A stretch of DNA of 64,000 nucleotides from assembly GCA_901472455.1 (NCBI GenBank), contig LR590464.1:3596001-3660000 (forward strand), given 5' to 3'. Under the pieces are notes generated by a model. That model saw only the letters and a program-made list of their open reading frames with translations. It was not told the origin of the DNA and ran no database searches. Origin of the DNA: Leclercia adecarboxylata. GTDB taxonomy: Bacteria; Pseudomonadota; Gammaproteobacteria; Enterobacterales; Enterobacteriaceae. Positions 1-10,714 of the stretch are shown piece after piece; within the stretch, counting starts at the first letter, position 1; the number at the start of each line of letters is the position of its first letter. The translations under genes were made by a program, and so were the position numbers.

Positions 1-1
1 T

Positions 2-1316
2 GAGTATGTGGCGCGCATCGACGCCTTTGTACTCTCCCTGCAGCATTACGCCGAACATAAAATCCAGCTGTGTTCGCCATCTCCTTTGCCGGTGGGATCG
101 CATTATCCTGCTGGCGTTCAGCACGCTGCGCCGGATCCGCCAGCAGGTGTTGCCCCGCTCAATTCACCTGGTCGCCTCCAGCCAGCACATTGAGCAAGGC
201 CGGTTTGATACCCCGGTGCCGGATACCGATCTGCCAAACGAGCTTGGCCTGCTCTCCCGCACCTTTAACCATATGGCGACCGAGCTGCACAGCCTGTATC
301 GCTCGCTGGAAATTTCGGTCGAAGAGAAGACTCACCACCTGCACGAAGCCCATCAGCAGCTTGAGATGCTGTTTACCTGCTCGCAGGCGATGAACACCAG
401 CAAAATCGACAGCCACTGTTTCCGTCATATCCTGCAAACCGTGCGCGAATATACCGGGATCAGCTGGCTGGCGCTGCATACCAGCGACGGCTGGAAAATG
501 CAGGAGGGCGAGGCAAGGCAAAACCTTGAGACGCAGGTGCTGCCGGTGATTATGCTGGATACCCGGTTCGGTGAGCTGCGCTGGCAAAGCGAGCAGCGCG
601 CCGTCCCGATACCGCTGATGAAAAGCGTCGCCACCATGCTCGGGCGCGGCCTTTTCTCCAACCAGGCGCAAAAACATTACCACCAGCTGCTGTTGATGGA
701 GGAGCGCGCCACCATCGCCCGCGAACTGCACGACTCGCTGGCACAGGTGCTGTCGTATCTGCGCATCCAGCTGACGCTGCTTAAACATGCGGTGCCGGAG
801 GAGAACGACGCCGCGCAGGCGATCATCACCGATTTCTCCCGTGCCTTGAATGCCGCTTACCGTCAGCTGCGCGAGCTACTCACCACCTTCCGGCTGACGC
901 TGAACCAGGCCAACCTGCCCGCCGCGTTACAGGAGACGCTGGACGATCTGCAAAAGCAGACCCGTGCAAAACTGAGTCTCGACTGTCAGCTCTCCTCCCT
1001 GGCGCTGGACGCCCAGATGCAGGTACACCTGCTACAGATTGTGCGCGAGGCGGTGCTGAACGCCATCAAGCACGCCCAGGCCAGCGATATTCAGGTCAAC
1101 TGCGTCACTGCCCCGGACGGCAGCCACAGGGTGAACATCCGCGACGACGGGATCGGCATTGGCGACGCCAGCGAGCCGCCGGGTCACTACGGTCTGAACA
1201 TTATGCGGGAGCGTGCCGACAGGCTGGGGGGCACCCTGCACTTCTCGCAGCCGCCGGGTGGAGGGACGGAGGTCAGCGTCTGTTTCCGCTCGTCAGCCGG
1301 TACGGAGGGTAAATAA
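2..1316 (+). CDS. narQ: Nitrate/nitrite sensor histidine kinase NarQ (5' truncated, two frameshifts)
   Basis: Inner-membrane sensor kinase that detects nitrate and nitrite and phosphorylates NarP and NarL. The window opens inside the gene, so the periplasmic sensor is missing. What remains is the end of the second membrane segment, a HAMP linker, a central signalling region, a HisKA_3 dimerisation domain whose H-box (ARELHDSLAQ, bases about 717-746) carries the phospho-accepting His, and a HATPase_c domain with NIRDDGIGIG and GLNIMRERADRLGG. Reading starts in frame 2, moves to frame 1 near base 70 and to frame 3 near base 110. The joined translation follows E. coli NarQ, so these look like two single-base deletions in the sequence. 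It lies directly upstream of acrD, as in E. coli. Confidence 0.93.
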   Translation, partial: SMWRASTPLYSPCSITPNIKSSCVRHLLCRWDRIILLAFSTLRRIRQQVLPRSIHLVASSQHIEQGRFDTPVPDTDLPNELGLLSRTFNHMATELHSLYRSLEISVEEKTHHLHEAHQQLEMLFTCSQAMNTSKIDSHCFRHILQTVREYTGISWLALHTSDGWKMQEGEARQNLETQVLPVIMLDTRFGELRWQSEQRAVPIPLMKSVATMLGRGLFSNQAQKHYHQLLLMEERATIARELHDSLAQVLSYLRIQLTLLKHAVPEENDAAQAIITDFSRALNAAYRQLRELLTTFRLTLNQANLPAALQETLDDLQKQTRAKLSLDCQLSSLALDAQMQVHLLQIVREAVLNAIKHAQASDIQVNCVTAPDGSHRVNIRDDGIGIGDASEPPGHYGLNIMRERADRLGGTLHFSQPPGGGTEVSVCFRSSAGTEGK

Positions 1317-1396
1317 CGGTAAAATCAGGCGGAAAGTCACCAGTCAGCCATGAGGATGGATAATACTCACCGCTTCACAGGGAGAATCGCGCGGAT

Positions 1397-1444
<48 letters not shown>

Positions 1445-1515
1445 ATCCGCCTTGCCGCTAGAGTTATGCGGGCAATTTACAATGACGACGCGCAGCAAAA
1501 CGAGGTCTTATTTTA

Positions 1516-4500
1516 ATGGCGAATTTTTTCATCGATCGCCCCATTTTTGCCTGGGTGCTGGCAATTCTGTTGTGCCTGACGGGCACGCTGGCCATTTTTT
1601 CCCTTCCTGTTGAGCAGTACCCGGATCTGGCTCCGCCTAATGTGCGGATCACGGCTAACTATCCGGGGGCATCCGCACAAACGCTTGAGAATACCGTCAC
1701 CCAGGTGATCGAGCAGAACATGACCGGTCTCGATAACCTGATGTATATGTCCTCCCAGAGCAGCGCCACCGGGCAGGCGACGGTCACGCTGAGCTTTACC
1801 GCTGGCGCGGACCCGGATGAAGCGGTGCAACAGGTGCAAAACCAGCTACAGTCTGCGCTGCGCAAGCTGCCGCAGGCGGTGCAGAATCAGGGCGTGACGG
1901 TGCGTAAAACCGGCGATACCAACATTCTGACCATCGCCTTTGTCTCCACCGACGGCTCGATGGATAAGCAGGATATCGCTGACTATGTTGCCAGTAATAT
2001 TCAGGATCCGCTCAGCCGCATCAACGGCGTGGGGGATATCGACGCCTACGGCTCACAATACTCAATGCGCATCTGGCTCGATCCGGCCAAGCTGAACAGT
2101 TTCCAGATGACGGTAAAAGACGTCACCGACGCCATCGAATCACAAAACGCGCAGATTGCGGTCGGCCAGTTGGGCGGTACACCGTCCGTTGATAAGCAGG
2201 CGCTGAACGCCACCATCAACTCCCAGTCGCTATTGCAAACCCCGCAACAGTTCCGCGATATCACCCTGCGCGTTAACCAGGATGGTTCGGAAGTGCGGCT
2301 GGGCGATGTCGCCACCGTGGAAATGGGTGCCGAGAAGTACGACTACCTGAGCCGCTTTAACGGTAAACCAGCCTCCGGGCTGGGGGTCAAGCTGGCCTCC
2401 GGGGCCAACGAGATGGCCACGGCTGAACTGGTCATCAACCGCCTCGATGAGCTGTCGCACTTTTTCCCGCACGGCCTTGAATACAAAGTTGCCTACGAAA
2501 CCACCTCTTTCGTGAAAGCCTCGATTGAGGATGTGGTGAAAACCCTGCTGGAAGCTATTGCCCTGGTGTTCCTGGTGATGTACCTGTTCCTGCAAAACTT
2601 CCGCGCGACGCTGATCCCGACCATCGCCGTACCGGTGGTGCTGATGGGCACCTTCACGGTGCTTTACGCCTTTGGCTATAGCATCAACACCCTCACCATG
2701 TTTGCGATGGTGCTGGCGATAGGCCTGCTGGTGGATGACGCCATCGTGGTGGTGGAAAACGTTGAACGCATCATGAGCGAAGAGGGGCTAACCCCGCGCG
2801 AAGCGACGCGAAAATCGATGAAGCAGATCCAGGGGGGCGCTGGTCGGTATTGCCATGGTGCTGTCGGCGGTGTTCGTGCCGATGGCCTTCTTTGGCGGCA
2901 CCACGGGTGCCATCTACCGCCAGTTCTCGATCACCATCGTTGCGGCAATGGTCCTGTCGGTGCTGGTGGCGATGATCCTTACCCCGGCGCTGTGCGCTAC
3001 CCTGCTCAAACCGCTGCATAAGGGCGAACAGCACGGCCAGAAAGGGTTCTTCGGCTGGTTCAACCGCATGTTTGACCGCAACGCCGCGCGCTATGAGGCG
3101 GGTGTCGGACGCATCCTGCACCGCAGCCTGCGCTGGGTGCTGATCTACGTCCTTCTGCTGGGCGGCATGGTATTCCTGTTCCTGCGTCTGCCTACCTCAT
3201 TCCTGCCCCTGGAGGACCGGGGCATGTTTATTACCTCGGTGCAGTTACCCAGCGGCTCGACCCAACAGCAAACCCTGAAGGTGGTCCAGCAGGTCGAGTC
3301 CTATTTCTTCACCAAAGAGAAAGATAACGTGCTGTCGGTCTTTGCCACCGTAGGCTCTGGCCCTGGCGGGAACGGGCAGAACGTGGCACGTATGTTCGTG
3401 CGCCTGAAGGACTGGGATGCGCGCGATGCCGAAACGGGCAGCTCGTTTGCCATTATCGAGCGCGCGACTAAAAGCCTTCAGCCGCATTAAAGAGGCGCGG
3501 GTCTTCGCCAGCAGCCCACCGGCAATCAGCGGGCTGGGCAGTTCGGCAGGCTTTGACATGGAGCTACAGGATCACGCCGGGGCCGGGCATACGGCACTGA
3601 TGGCCGCACGCGACCGCCTGCTGGAGCTGGCCGGGGAAGATCCTTCCCTCACCCGCGTGCGCCACAACGGTCTGGATGACAGCCCACAGCTGCAGATTGA
3701 TATCGACCAGCGCAAGGCGCAGGCGCTGGGCGTCTCTATCGACGACATTAACGACACCCTGCAAACCGCATGGGGTTCGAGCTACGTTAATGACTTTATG
3801 GATCGGGGCCGCGTGAAAAAGGTCTACGTGCAGGCGGCGGCTAAATACCGCATGCTGCCGGACGATATCAACATGTGGTACGTGCGGAACAAAGACGGCG
3901 GGATGGTGCCCTTCTCGGCATTCGCCACCTCACGCTGGGAAACCGGGTCGCCGCGTATGGAACGCTACAACGGCTATTCGGCGGTAGAAATTGTCGGTGA
4001 GGCCGCGCCGGGGGTCAGTACCGGTACCGCTATGGATATGATGGAAAACCTGGTGCAGCAGCTACCTGCCGGATTTGGCCTCGAGTGGACCGCGATGTCC
4101 TATCAGGAGCGTCTTTCCGGTGCCCAGGCGCCGGCGCTGTATGCCCTGTCGCTGCTGGTGGTGTTCCTCTGTCTGGCGGCCCTGTATGAGAGCTGGTCGG
4201 TGCCGTTCTCGGTGATGCTGGTGGTGCCGCTGGGGGTGATTGGTGCTCTGCTCGCCACCTGGATGCGCGGGCTGGAAAACGACGTCTACTTCCAGGTCGG
4301 GCTGTTAACGGTCATTGGCCTGTCGGCGAAGAACGCCATTCTGATTGTCGAGTTTGCCAACGAGATGAACGAGAAGGGTCAGGATTTACTGGCTGCGACC
4401 CTTGACGCCTGTCGCCAGCGCCTGCGTCCGATTCTGATGACCTCGCTGGCGTTTGTCTTCGGTGTGTTGCCGATGGCGACCAGCTCGGGTGCGGGTTCGA

Positions 4501-4631
4501 GCAGCCAGCACGCGGTGGGAACCGGGGTAATGGGTGGGATGATCTCTGCGACCGTCCTCGCCATTTACTTTGTTCCGCTGTTCTTTGTGCTGGTGCGGCG
4601 ACGTTTCCCATTAAAGGAACGACGGAAATAA
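1516..4631 (+). CDS. acrD: Aminoglycoside/multidrug RND efflux permease AcrD (two frameshifts)
   Basis: Inner-membrane, proton-driven RND pump that works with AcrA and TolC and exports aminoglycosides and other amphiphiles. The protein begins [18 protein letters not shown], as is usual for the family, and carries the proton-relay segment [18 protein letters not shown] and the C-terminal repeat ending in [21 protein letters not shown]. The reading frame breaks twice: an extra G in a run of six near 2832-2837, and an extra A near 3471-3474 in 'actaaaag'. Removing both gives 1037 residues, exactly the E. coli length, so sequence error is more likely than a pseudogene. Near-identity to AcrD, including the narQ neighbour, separates it from AcrB. 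Confidence 0.95.
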
Positions 4632-4644
4632 GATATTGAAAAAG

Positions 4645-4676
4645 AAAAAGGCGTCCTTACCGGCCGCCTTTTTTGT
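4645..4676 (+). terminator. Rho-independent terminator after acrD
   Basis: A stem of AAAGGCG (4647-4653) with CGCCTTT (4665-4671) runs straight into a T tract, 15 bases after the acrD stop. Confidence 0.8.
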
Positions 4677-4738
4677 GTGTTTATTTTCACACTATTGTTA
4701 TTCAGCTAATTAAGTGCTCTTGCATTACTTCCTGAATG

Positions 4739-4798
4739 TCATTTACGAAGCATACCTTCGATAAAATCTTTCCAGTTCCCCAGTTCACGTTCAATCAT
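4739..4798 (-). CDS. ypfM: Small protein YpfM (19 aa)
   Basis: A 20-codon frame on the minus strand encodes MIERELGNWKDFIEGMLRK, which I recognise as the small protein YpfM found between acrD and yffB in E. coli. A good ribosome binding site (GAGAGGTAG) lies 5-6 bases before the ATG, and a promoter-like element lies upstream. The sequence is an amphipathic helix candidate with alternating acidic/basic and aromatic residues; its function is not known to me. It is too short for ordinary ORF calling, and conservation of the peptide together with its position is the main support. Confidence 0.85.
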   Translation of the reverse strand: MIERELGNWKDFIEGMLRK

Positions 4799-4823
4799 AA
4801 CTACCTCTCTTATTATTATGGCC

Positions 4824-4852
4824 ATTCTACGAGAATATATCATCGTTGTGAA
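4824..4852 (-). promoter_or_regulatory. Candidate sigma-70 promoter for ypfM
   Basis: On the minus strand a TTCACA hexamer (4847-4852) and a TAGAAT hexamer (4824-4829) are separated by exactly 17 bases, about 25 bases upstream of the ypfM start codon. Confidence 0.45.
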
Positions 4853-5187
4853 GATTTTTTGATCAGTGATACTGCTCTACCCCCGTTGGTACGACTGGCT
4901 TGTAGATAATATGGGGCCAGTCCGATAAATTTTATGTGACCAACTGCAATATTTTGAAATAACCTTAATTAAGGGTGAAAAAGTTATTTAGTGGCTGTTC
5001 TTTCACCAGTTTTTAGCACATGGACTTCTATGCGTAAAAGATGAAATAATATTCATAACCTGTACATTATCTATGTCAGGTCAGAATATAAAATAAAGTC
5101 ATAAAACAAACGTGTTATATTTTTCGCATTCGCTACACCATCGAAAATACTGAGCAATTGCTCGCTATTAAGACAAAAGGATTCACC
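4853..5187. other. AT-rich intergenic region between ypfM and yffB
   Basis: No gene is visible in this stretch. It should hold the promoters of the divergent ypfM and yffB. I found no convincing terminator, sRNA or palindrome, and the short ATG-initiated frames within it stop after a few codons. Confidence 0.5.
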
Positions 5188-5544
5188 ATGATCACCCTGT
5201 ACGGCATCAAAAATTGCGACACCATAAAAAAAGCCCGCCGCTGGCTGGAGACCAACAACGTTGATTACCGTTTTCATGACTATCGCGCCGACGGTCTTGA
5301 TGCTGAATTGATGCAGAAATTCATTGCTGAGCTGGGCTGGGAAGCCCTGCTGAACACCCGCGGCACTACCTGGCGCAAACTGGATGAGACACTGCGAGCA
5401 AGCATTAACAATGCCGATAGCGCGGCCGCCTTAATGCTTGAAATGCCAGCAATCATCAAACGCCCATTGCTCTGGGCGCCCGGTAAGCCTATGCTGCTGG
5501 GTTTTAACGAAAACCAATACCAAACCTATTTTATTGAGGTGTAG
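5188..5544 (+). CDS. yffB: ArsC/Spx-family protein YffB
   Basis: A thioredoxin-fold protein of the ArsC/Spx family, 118 aa like E. coli YffB. The start [20 protein letters not shown] has the single N-terminal Cys of the family, followed by [11 protein letters not shown] and the conserved IKRPLL motif near residue 90. The ATG at 5188 is preferred over an upstream one because AAAGGA lies at the right distance and the protein then aligns end to end with its orthologue. Glutathione-dependent reduction is suspected for the family, but no physiological substrate is established. The stop is 3 bases before dapE, so the two are very probably co-transcribed. Confidence 0.9.
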   Translation: MITLYGIKNCDTIKKARRWLETNNVDYRFHDYRADGLDAELMQKFIAELGWEALLNTRGTTWRKLDETLRASINNADSAAALMLEMPAIIKRPLLWAPGKPMLLGFNENQYQTYFIEV

Positions 5545-5547
5545 TCT

Positions 5548-6676
5548 ATGTCATGCCCGGTCATTGAGCTGACTCAGCAGCTTATTCGCCGCCCCTCCCT
5601 TAGCCCGGACGATGCAGGTTGTCAGGCGCTGATGATCGAACGCCTGCGGGCGATTGGTTTTACCGTCGAACCTATGGATTTTGGCGATACGCAAAATTTC
5701 TGGGCCTGGCGCGGTCAGGGGCGAAACGCTGGCTTTTGCCGGACATACTGATGTGGTGCCAGCCGGTGACGCTGACCGCTGGATCAATCCCCCCTTCGAA
5801 CCAACCATCCGTGACGGCATGCTGTTTGGGCGCGGCGCGGCAGACATGAAAGGTTCGCTGGCAGCGATGGTGGTTGCCGCCGAACGCTTCGTGGCGCAAT
5901 ACCCGAATCATAAAGGCCGTCTGGCGTTTTTAATCACCTCTGATGAAGAGGCCAGCGCTAAAAACGGCACCGTGAAGGTGGTGGAAACGCTGATGGCGCG
6001 CAACGAACGCCTGGATTATTGCCTGGTGGGCGAGCCATCCAGCACCGAAGTGGTGGGTGACGTGGTTAAAAATGGCCGTCGCGGCTCTATGACCTGTAAC
6101 CTGACCATTCACGGCGTGCAGGGTCACGTAGCCTATCCGCATCTGGCTGATAACCCGGTACACCGCGCCGCACCTATGCTCAACGAGCTGGTGGGGATCG
6201 AGTGGGACAAGGGCAACGACTACTTCCCGCCGACCAGCATGCAGATTGCCAATATCCAGGCCGGTACCGGCAGCAACAACGTGATCCCCGGCGACCTGTT
6301 TGTGCAGTTTAACTTCCGCTTCAGCACCGAGCTGACGGACGAAATGATCAAAGCCCGCGTCGTAGCCCTGCTGGAGAAACACCAGCTGCGCTACAGCATT
6401 GACTGGTGGATTTCTGGCCAGCCGTTCCTGACCGGGCGCGGTAAGCTGGTTGATGCGGTGGTTAACGCTATCGCGCACTATAATGAAATTAAACCGCAAC
6501 TGCTGACCACGGGCGGCACATCCGACGGACGCTTTATTGCCCGTATGGGTGCGCAGGTAGTCGAACTTGGGCCGGTGAATGCCACCATTCATAAAATCAA
6601 TGAATGCGTGAATGCAGCTGATTTGCAACTGCTGGCCCGTATGTATCAACGTATCATGGAGCAGCTCGTCGCCTGA
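5548..6676 (+). CDS. dapE: Succinyl-diaminopimelate desuccinylase (one frameshift)
   Basis: Zinc peptidase M20 family enzyme that hydrolyses N-succinyl-LL-diaminopimelate to LL-DAP and succinate, supplying lysine and the peptidoglycan cross-link. Visible motifs are [12 protein letters not shown] (metal His), GRGAADMKG (bridging Asp), [13 protein letters not shown] (catalytic Glu and metal Glu) and [11 protein letters not shown] (C-terminal metal His). The frame breaks at about 5717-5720, where GGGGC should be GGGC; removing the extra G gives 375 residues, the E. coli length. dapE is essential in E. coli, so a real disruption is unlikely. It follows yffB by 3 bases and precedes ypfN. Confidence 0.95.
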
Positions 6677-6702
6677 CGGTTGCTCCAAAGAAGGATAAGC
6701 GA

Positions 6703-6900
6703 ATGGACTGGCTGGCTAAATACTGGTGGCTTCTGGTACTGGTTTTTCTGGTAGGCGTACTGCTGAACGTGATCAAGGATCTCAAGCGCGTTGACCACAA
6801 GAAATTCCTTGCCAACAAACCTGAACTCCCTCCACATCGTGATTTTAACGACAAGTGGGACGATGAAGACGACTGGCCGAAGAAAGACCAGAAGAAGTAA
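6703..6900 (+). CDS. ypfN: Small membrane protein YpfN
   Basis: A 65-residue protein (66 in E. coli): one N-terminal membrane segment ([17 protein letters not shown]), then a charged, Asp/Lys-rich tail ([14 protein letters not shown]). The family is UPF0370 and its role is unknown. AAGGATAAGCG provides the ribosome binding site. It lies 26 bases after dapE on the same strand. Confidence 0.88.
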   Translation: MDWLAKYWWLLVLVFLVGVLLNVIKDLKRVDHKKFLANKPELPPHRDFNDKWDDEDDWPKKDQKK

Positions 6901-6906
6901 TGGCTT

Positions 6907-6933
6907 AACCCTCTCCCCGGCGGGGAGAGGGTT
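6907..6933. terminator. Hairpin between ypfN and ypfH
   Basis: A nearly uninterrupted inverted repeat (AACCCTCTCCCC / GGGGAGAGGGTT, 3-base loop) lies between the convergent ypfN and ypfH genes. It is very stable but has only a weak T tract on either side, so it may terminate both transcripts or merely protect 3' ends. Confidence 0.6.
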
Positions 6934-6938
6934 ATCTC

Positions 6939-7635
6939 TCAGAAAAACTCAACTATATCGTCGTCATTCGGCTTGCCGCCGCTGAGCGCTTCATCGAAGT
7001 AGTGTTTCGGCACGGTAAAACGCAGGTGGTCCAGCGCGAACTGGATGCTGCGATCGTCAATGGCGTGTCCCAGATCGTCGACAATATCCAGGGTCACATC
7101 GCCGCCTGCGCGGATCAACGCTTCCTGGCCCGCAACCGCGTGGGACAGCTCGATCACGCGATCTTCCCCACCGTGGATCAGGTGAATGGTGGTTTCTGTG
7201 CTCGCCCGTTCAGGCAGGGTCGCATAGCGGCCGTTGAACGCAATGACCCGTGAGGCTAAGCCCGGCTCGGCCTTGATGCTCTCCAGCGCCATGATCGCTC
7301 CCTGAGAAAACCCGATCAGGGCGGTGGCGTTCGCCTTAACACCGCTCTGCTGCTGCCAGTAACGCACCGTGTCGACAAATGTCGGCATGATTGCATTCAC
7401 CCGCTCCTGACGGCTCTCTTCCGTCACGTCTTGCACTGAAAACCACTGACGACCATTCGGGCCGCATGGCTCGGCGCCGCCGACGCTGACGACCAGGGGC
7501 ATCGGGAAACAGCGGCGCAAACCAGCTGCCAATCTGCGCCATATTGACCGGATTATCACCGACGCCATGAAACAGGAGCAGCAGCTGCTTTGCCGGTTTA
7601 TCGGGGCTTTGGACAACAAAATGGTCATGTTTCAT
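6939..7635 (-). CDS. ypfH: Carboxylesterase-like hydrolase YpfH (one frameshift)
   Basis: Alpha/beta hydrolase of the YpfH/phospholipase-carboxylesterase family; E. coli YpfH has esterase activity on short acyl esters. Visible motifs are LLLFHGVGDNP (oxyanion loop), GFSQGA (nucleophile Ser), HGGEDRVI (acid region) and LGHAID (catalytic His). The frame breaks at about 7494-7497, where an extra C lies in GCCCCTGG; removal gives 231 residues against 232 in E. coli. It is the last gene of the minus-strand run ypfJ-tmcA-ypfH. Confidence 0.9.
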
Positions 7636-7708
7636 AGCAGTCTCCTTAATTGATAAGCGGGATTCTACGCCTGACAGGCAGAATGAACATGCCAGTTCAC
7701 TGATGAAG

Positions 7709-9718
7709 TCATTGAAAAAATTGCCATTGCAAAACGGTGTGCCTTAACGTCTGACAGCGTTCGCTGTCGAGCTGAACCAGCGCCTGGCCCGCTTCAGTAC
7801 GCAGATGGCTCAACACGGCTTTACGTCCGCTGAGGGCCAGCGCGCGGCTCAGGGCGCTATCGTCCAGCCCCTGTTCGATTTTGCCCCGCAGCCCTGACAG
7901 CGGCAGATCCGTCGCCTGTAGCAGTCGTGTCAGGCTGGGCATCGCCGCCGAAAGGGGACGATGCGCAAAGGCGAACCCGGCCAAATCCAGCCAGTCATCA
8001 TCATTAAGGGTAGCCTCACCTGTGGGCACTACCGGTATCTTTTCACCGTTCCAGCGTTCAATAACTGATGCATCACGACAGAGCCGCTGATGTTCGCGCT
8101 GGCACAAATTCTGCCCCGCCGCGCTAAGCGGCAGCATCGCCATTGCCGTGTAGCAACCGCTGCTGGCCTCGCGGTGACTGCCGATGCGCACCAGAATAAA
8201 TCCGCAGCGCTGCCAGAAGCGCCAAAGCTCCCCGGTATAGCCAAAGCTGACGGAAAGGTAGTCGATGTTCATCTGCTGGCGGGCTGTGGCAATCAGCGCC
8301 TGACCAATCCCCTCACGCTGGCGCGCGGGATGGACGGCAATGCGCGTGACGCGCCGGGCGGTGAGCGTGGCCGCCTGCGGCGACCCGCCATGGGCAGCCA
8401 GCGATTGCGCCACCAGATTACCGCGTGGACGCCGGTAGCCCGCCCACACCGCCTGGCTGAGTGCCGGACTCAGGCCGCCCTCCTCCACCAGCCACAGCGC
8501 GCCGCAGACGTCCTCACCCGTACGGGCGACGGCAAAATGCTGCCCGGGGGCATCCATCATGCGCCGCAGATCCAGCGGTGAGGTCCGGTAGTGAGCGGCA
8601 CAGAGCAGTTTATAAACCGCTGCCGGGAGTTCGGGGTCGCGGCTCCAGGCCTCCTGCTCCATCGGCGTACAGACGATCTCGCCCTGCGAAAGGCTCTCTT
8701 CGGGCGCATCATCAAACAGCAGTACCTCGGCGATAATGCGCTCCAGCGGGCAACCCGCCGCCCAGCGCACCGGTTCGCTCAGGGTGAAGTAACGCAGCCC
8801 GGCAAACCGGGCGCAGAATTTCAGCAAAAATCCCCTGCCGGTGCCTTCATACCCCTGCACCGTGGTGGTGAGCAGTACCCGAGGGAAGCGTGTCACCAGC
8901 TGTGCCAGCAGCGGGCCGGGGATTGCCGCCGCCTCATCGACGATCAGCCAGTCAGCACGCACGTCCGATGCCAGCAGCGCGTCCGGGGCCATAAAGTGAT
9001 AGCGGTCGCCACCGAAGCGGGCGATAACCTCTGTCGCAGCTCTGGCGGGAGCCGTCACAATGGCGTGGCCTGCAATACGGCGTAACAGCATGCCTGCCAG
9101 CGCTGACTTTCCGCGCCCGCGCGCTGCGGTCACGGCGGCAACCCCTTCGGGCAGGGTGGTCAGGTAGGCGAGTATCGCGGCCTGCTCGCGCTGCGGCTCA
9201 CCGCTGGCCGGGTGCCAGTCCGGGGCAGAGTGGGTTGGCATAGGAGGACAAGGTGCCCCCTGCTGCCACAGTAAAACCTGCGGATCGCGGGAGATATGGC
9301 GGCAGAAATGTTCAATAAAACGTGGCGTGGGGATCGGCTCTGGCCTGTCGCTCCAGCGCAGCGAGTCCTGGTCAGATTTTTCCGGCCATAGCGCCAGGGC
9401 GGGGGTGAGTAACACCAGCAGGCTTCCGGCGCGCAAGGTGCCGCCCACAGCCGCAAACGCCGAGACGTCAAATCCCTGGCGGGCATCGAAGATGGCGTGC
9501 AGAAATTCACGCCCCAGCAGCTGATTAAGCGCCTGGGGCGAACATGACGGGAGCTGAGGTGCATTGTCGCCCACCCACAACCAGTCGCCGGGATAGCTTT
9601 CTTTCAGCAGCAGCGCCTGTTGCTGCGTCCATGTGTCGTCCCCGCTCAGCACCAGCAGTCGCCGGTGCCCCTCCCGCGCCAGTTGTTCAGGCAACCCTGA
9701 TAAATTCATCCCTGACAT
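7709..9718 (-). CDS. tmcA: tRNA(Met) cytidine acetyltransferase TmcA
   Basis: Acetylates the wobble cytidine (ac4C34) of elongator tRNA-Met using acetyl-CoA and ATP, preventing misreading of AUA. The gene is intact at 669 residues (671 in E. coli). In order: an N-terminal domain, a P-loop TAARGRGKSALAG at residues 198-210, a Walker B-like VDEAAAIPGP near residue 265, LLTTTVQGYEGTGRGF, and a GNAT acetyltransferase domain with VHPARQREGIGQALI and SVSFGYTGELWRFWQRCGF. The start lies 6 bases after the ypfJ stop, which suggests translational coupling. Confidence 0.95.
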   Translation of the reverse strand: MSGMNLSGLPEQLAREGHRRLLVLSGDDTWTQQQALLLKESYPGDWLWVGDNAPQLPSCSPQALNQLLGREFLHAIFDARQGFDVSAFAAVGGTLRAGSLLVLLTPALALWPEKSDQDSLRWSDRPEPIPTPRFIEHFCRHISRDPQVLLWQQGAPCPPMPTHSAPDWHPASGEPQREQAAILAYLTTLPEGVAAVTAARGRGKSALAGMLLRRIAGHAIVTAPARAATEVIARFGGDRYHFMAPDALLASDVRADWLIVDEAAAIPGPLLAQLVTRFPRVLLTTTVQGYEGTGRGFLLKFCARFAGLRYFTLSEPVRWAAGCPLERIIAEVLLFDDAPEESLSQGEIVCTPMEQEAWSRDPELPAAVYKLLCAAHYRTSPLDLRRMMDAPGQHFAVARTGEDVCGALWLVEEGGLSPALSQAVWAGYRRPRGNLVAQSLAAHGGSPQAATLTARRVTRIAVHPARQREGIGQALIATARQQMNIDYLSVSFGYTGELWRFWQRCGFILVRIGSHREASSGCYTAMAMLPLSAAGQNLCQREHQRLCRDASVIERWNGEKIPVVPTGEATLNDDDWLDLAGFAFAHRPLSAAMPSLTRLLQATDLPLSGLRGKIEQGLDDSALSRALALSGRKAVLSHLRTEAGQALVQLDSERCQTLRHTVLQWQFFQ

Positions 9719-9724
9719 TGTGAA

Positions 9725-10593
9725 TTAGATGGCCTTACCGAAGGTGTTGCACTGTGCCGGATCGCCGCCGTCAAAACCTTTTTTTGAACCAGCTGTAACG
9801 CTGTTCCGAGGTGCCGTGCGTAAAGCTGTCTGGCACCACATGACCCTGACTTTGCTGTTGCAGACGATCGTCGCCAATGGCCTGGGCGGCGTTAAGCGCC
9901 TCTTCCAGATCGCCAGCCTCCAGCACGCCCTCCTGCTGCATATTGTGCCCCCCAGACGCCGGCAAAGCAGTCGGCCTGCAGCTCCATACGCACCGACAGC
10001 GCATTCACTTCGCTTTCGCTGGCATTCTGCTGTAGCTGACGGACCTTTGGCTCAATACCGAGCAGTTTCTGCACGTGATGACCCACTTCATGGGCGATGA
10101 CATAGCCCTGGGGCAAAATCGCCGTCGGCGCCCAGCTTACGTTTCATGTCATCGTAGAAAGAGAGATCGATATAGACGGTTGAGTCGGCAGGGCAATAGA
10201 ACGGCCCCATCACCGATTGCCCGGTGCCGCCAGCCGGTGCGTGTGGCACCCACGATACATCACCAGCTTCGGCTGCTGGTACGTCCGGCCCATTTTGTCG
10301 AACAGCTGACCCCAGGTATCTTCCGTGGTCGCCAGGATCACCGAGGTGAATTTCGCTGCTTCATCTTCATTCGGACTGATGGAGCGTGTCGCCTGCTGCT
10401 GTTGCGGCATCGGTTGCCCGGTGAGTAACCCGCTCAAGTCGACCCCGTAATAGCCCGCGACCACGACTACCAGCAAAAGAATGATGCCGCCCTTCCCTCC
10501 CGGCAGCCGGAAGCCCGGCCCCCCCATTGACGGACCACCGCTATTACGTCTGTCATCTACATTGTCACTTCCACGACGCCCTTGCCAGCGCAT
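9725..10593 (-). CDS. ypfJ: Putative zinc metalloprotease YpfJ (five frameshifts)
   Basis: Member of the neutral zinc metallopeptidase family (UPF0042-like naming is outdated; Pfam Zn_peptidase_2 type). It has an N-terminal cytoplasmic basic stretch, one membrane segment ([17 protein letters not shown]) and an extracytoplasmic domain with the HExxH site [15 protein letters not shown]. Five separate +1 shifts are visible near 9780 (A run), 9950 (G run), 10115 (C run), 10225 and 10240. The span is 869 bases, exactly 5 more than the 864 needed for the 287-residue E. coli protein. The ATG at 10593 follows a GAGGTGG ribosome binding site. Substrate unknown. Confidence 0.88.
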
Positions 10594-10714
10594 AACCACC
10601 TCGAAATATCATCATGATAATAAGTATGATCGTAGGCGGTTCGGGGAAAGATTACCACTGCAAACAGGGGTGAGATGCCAGAGGAACGGACGTCCCCCTG
10701 GCGATAAGGCGGGA

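Noticed and set aside
10677..10702. Imperfect GC-rich hairpin between purC and ypfJ
   Set aside because: The stem is short and interrupted, with no T tract on either strand; not enough to call a terminator.
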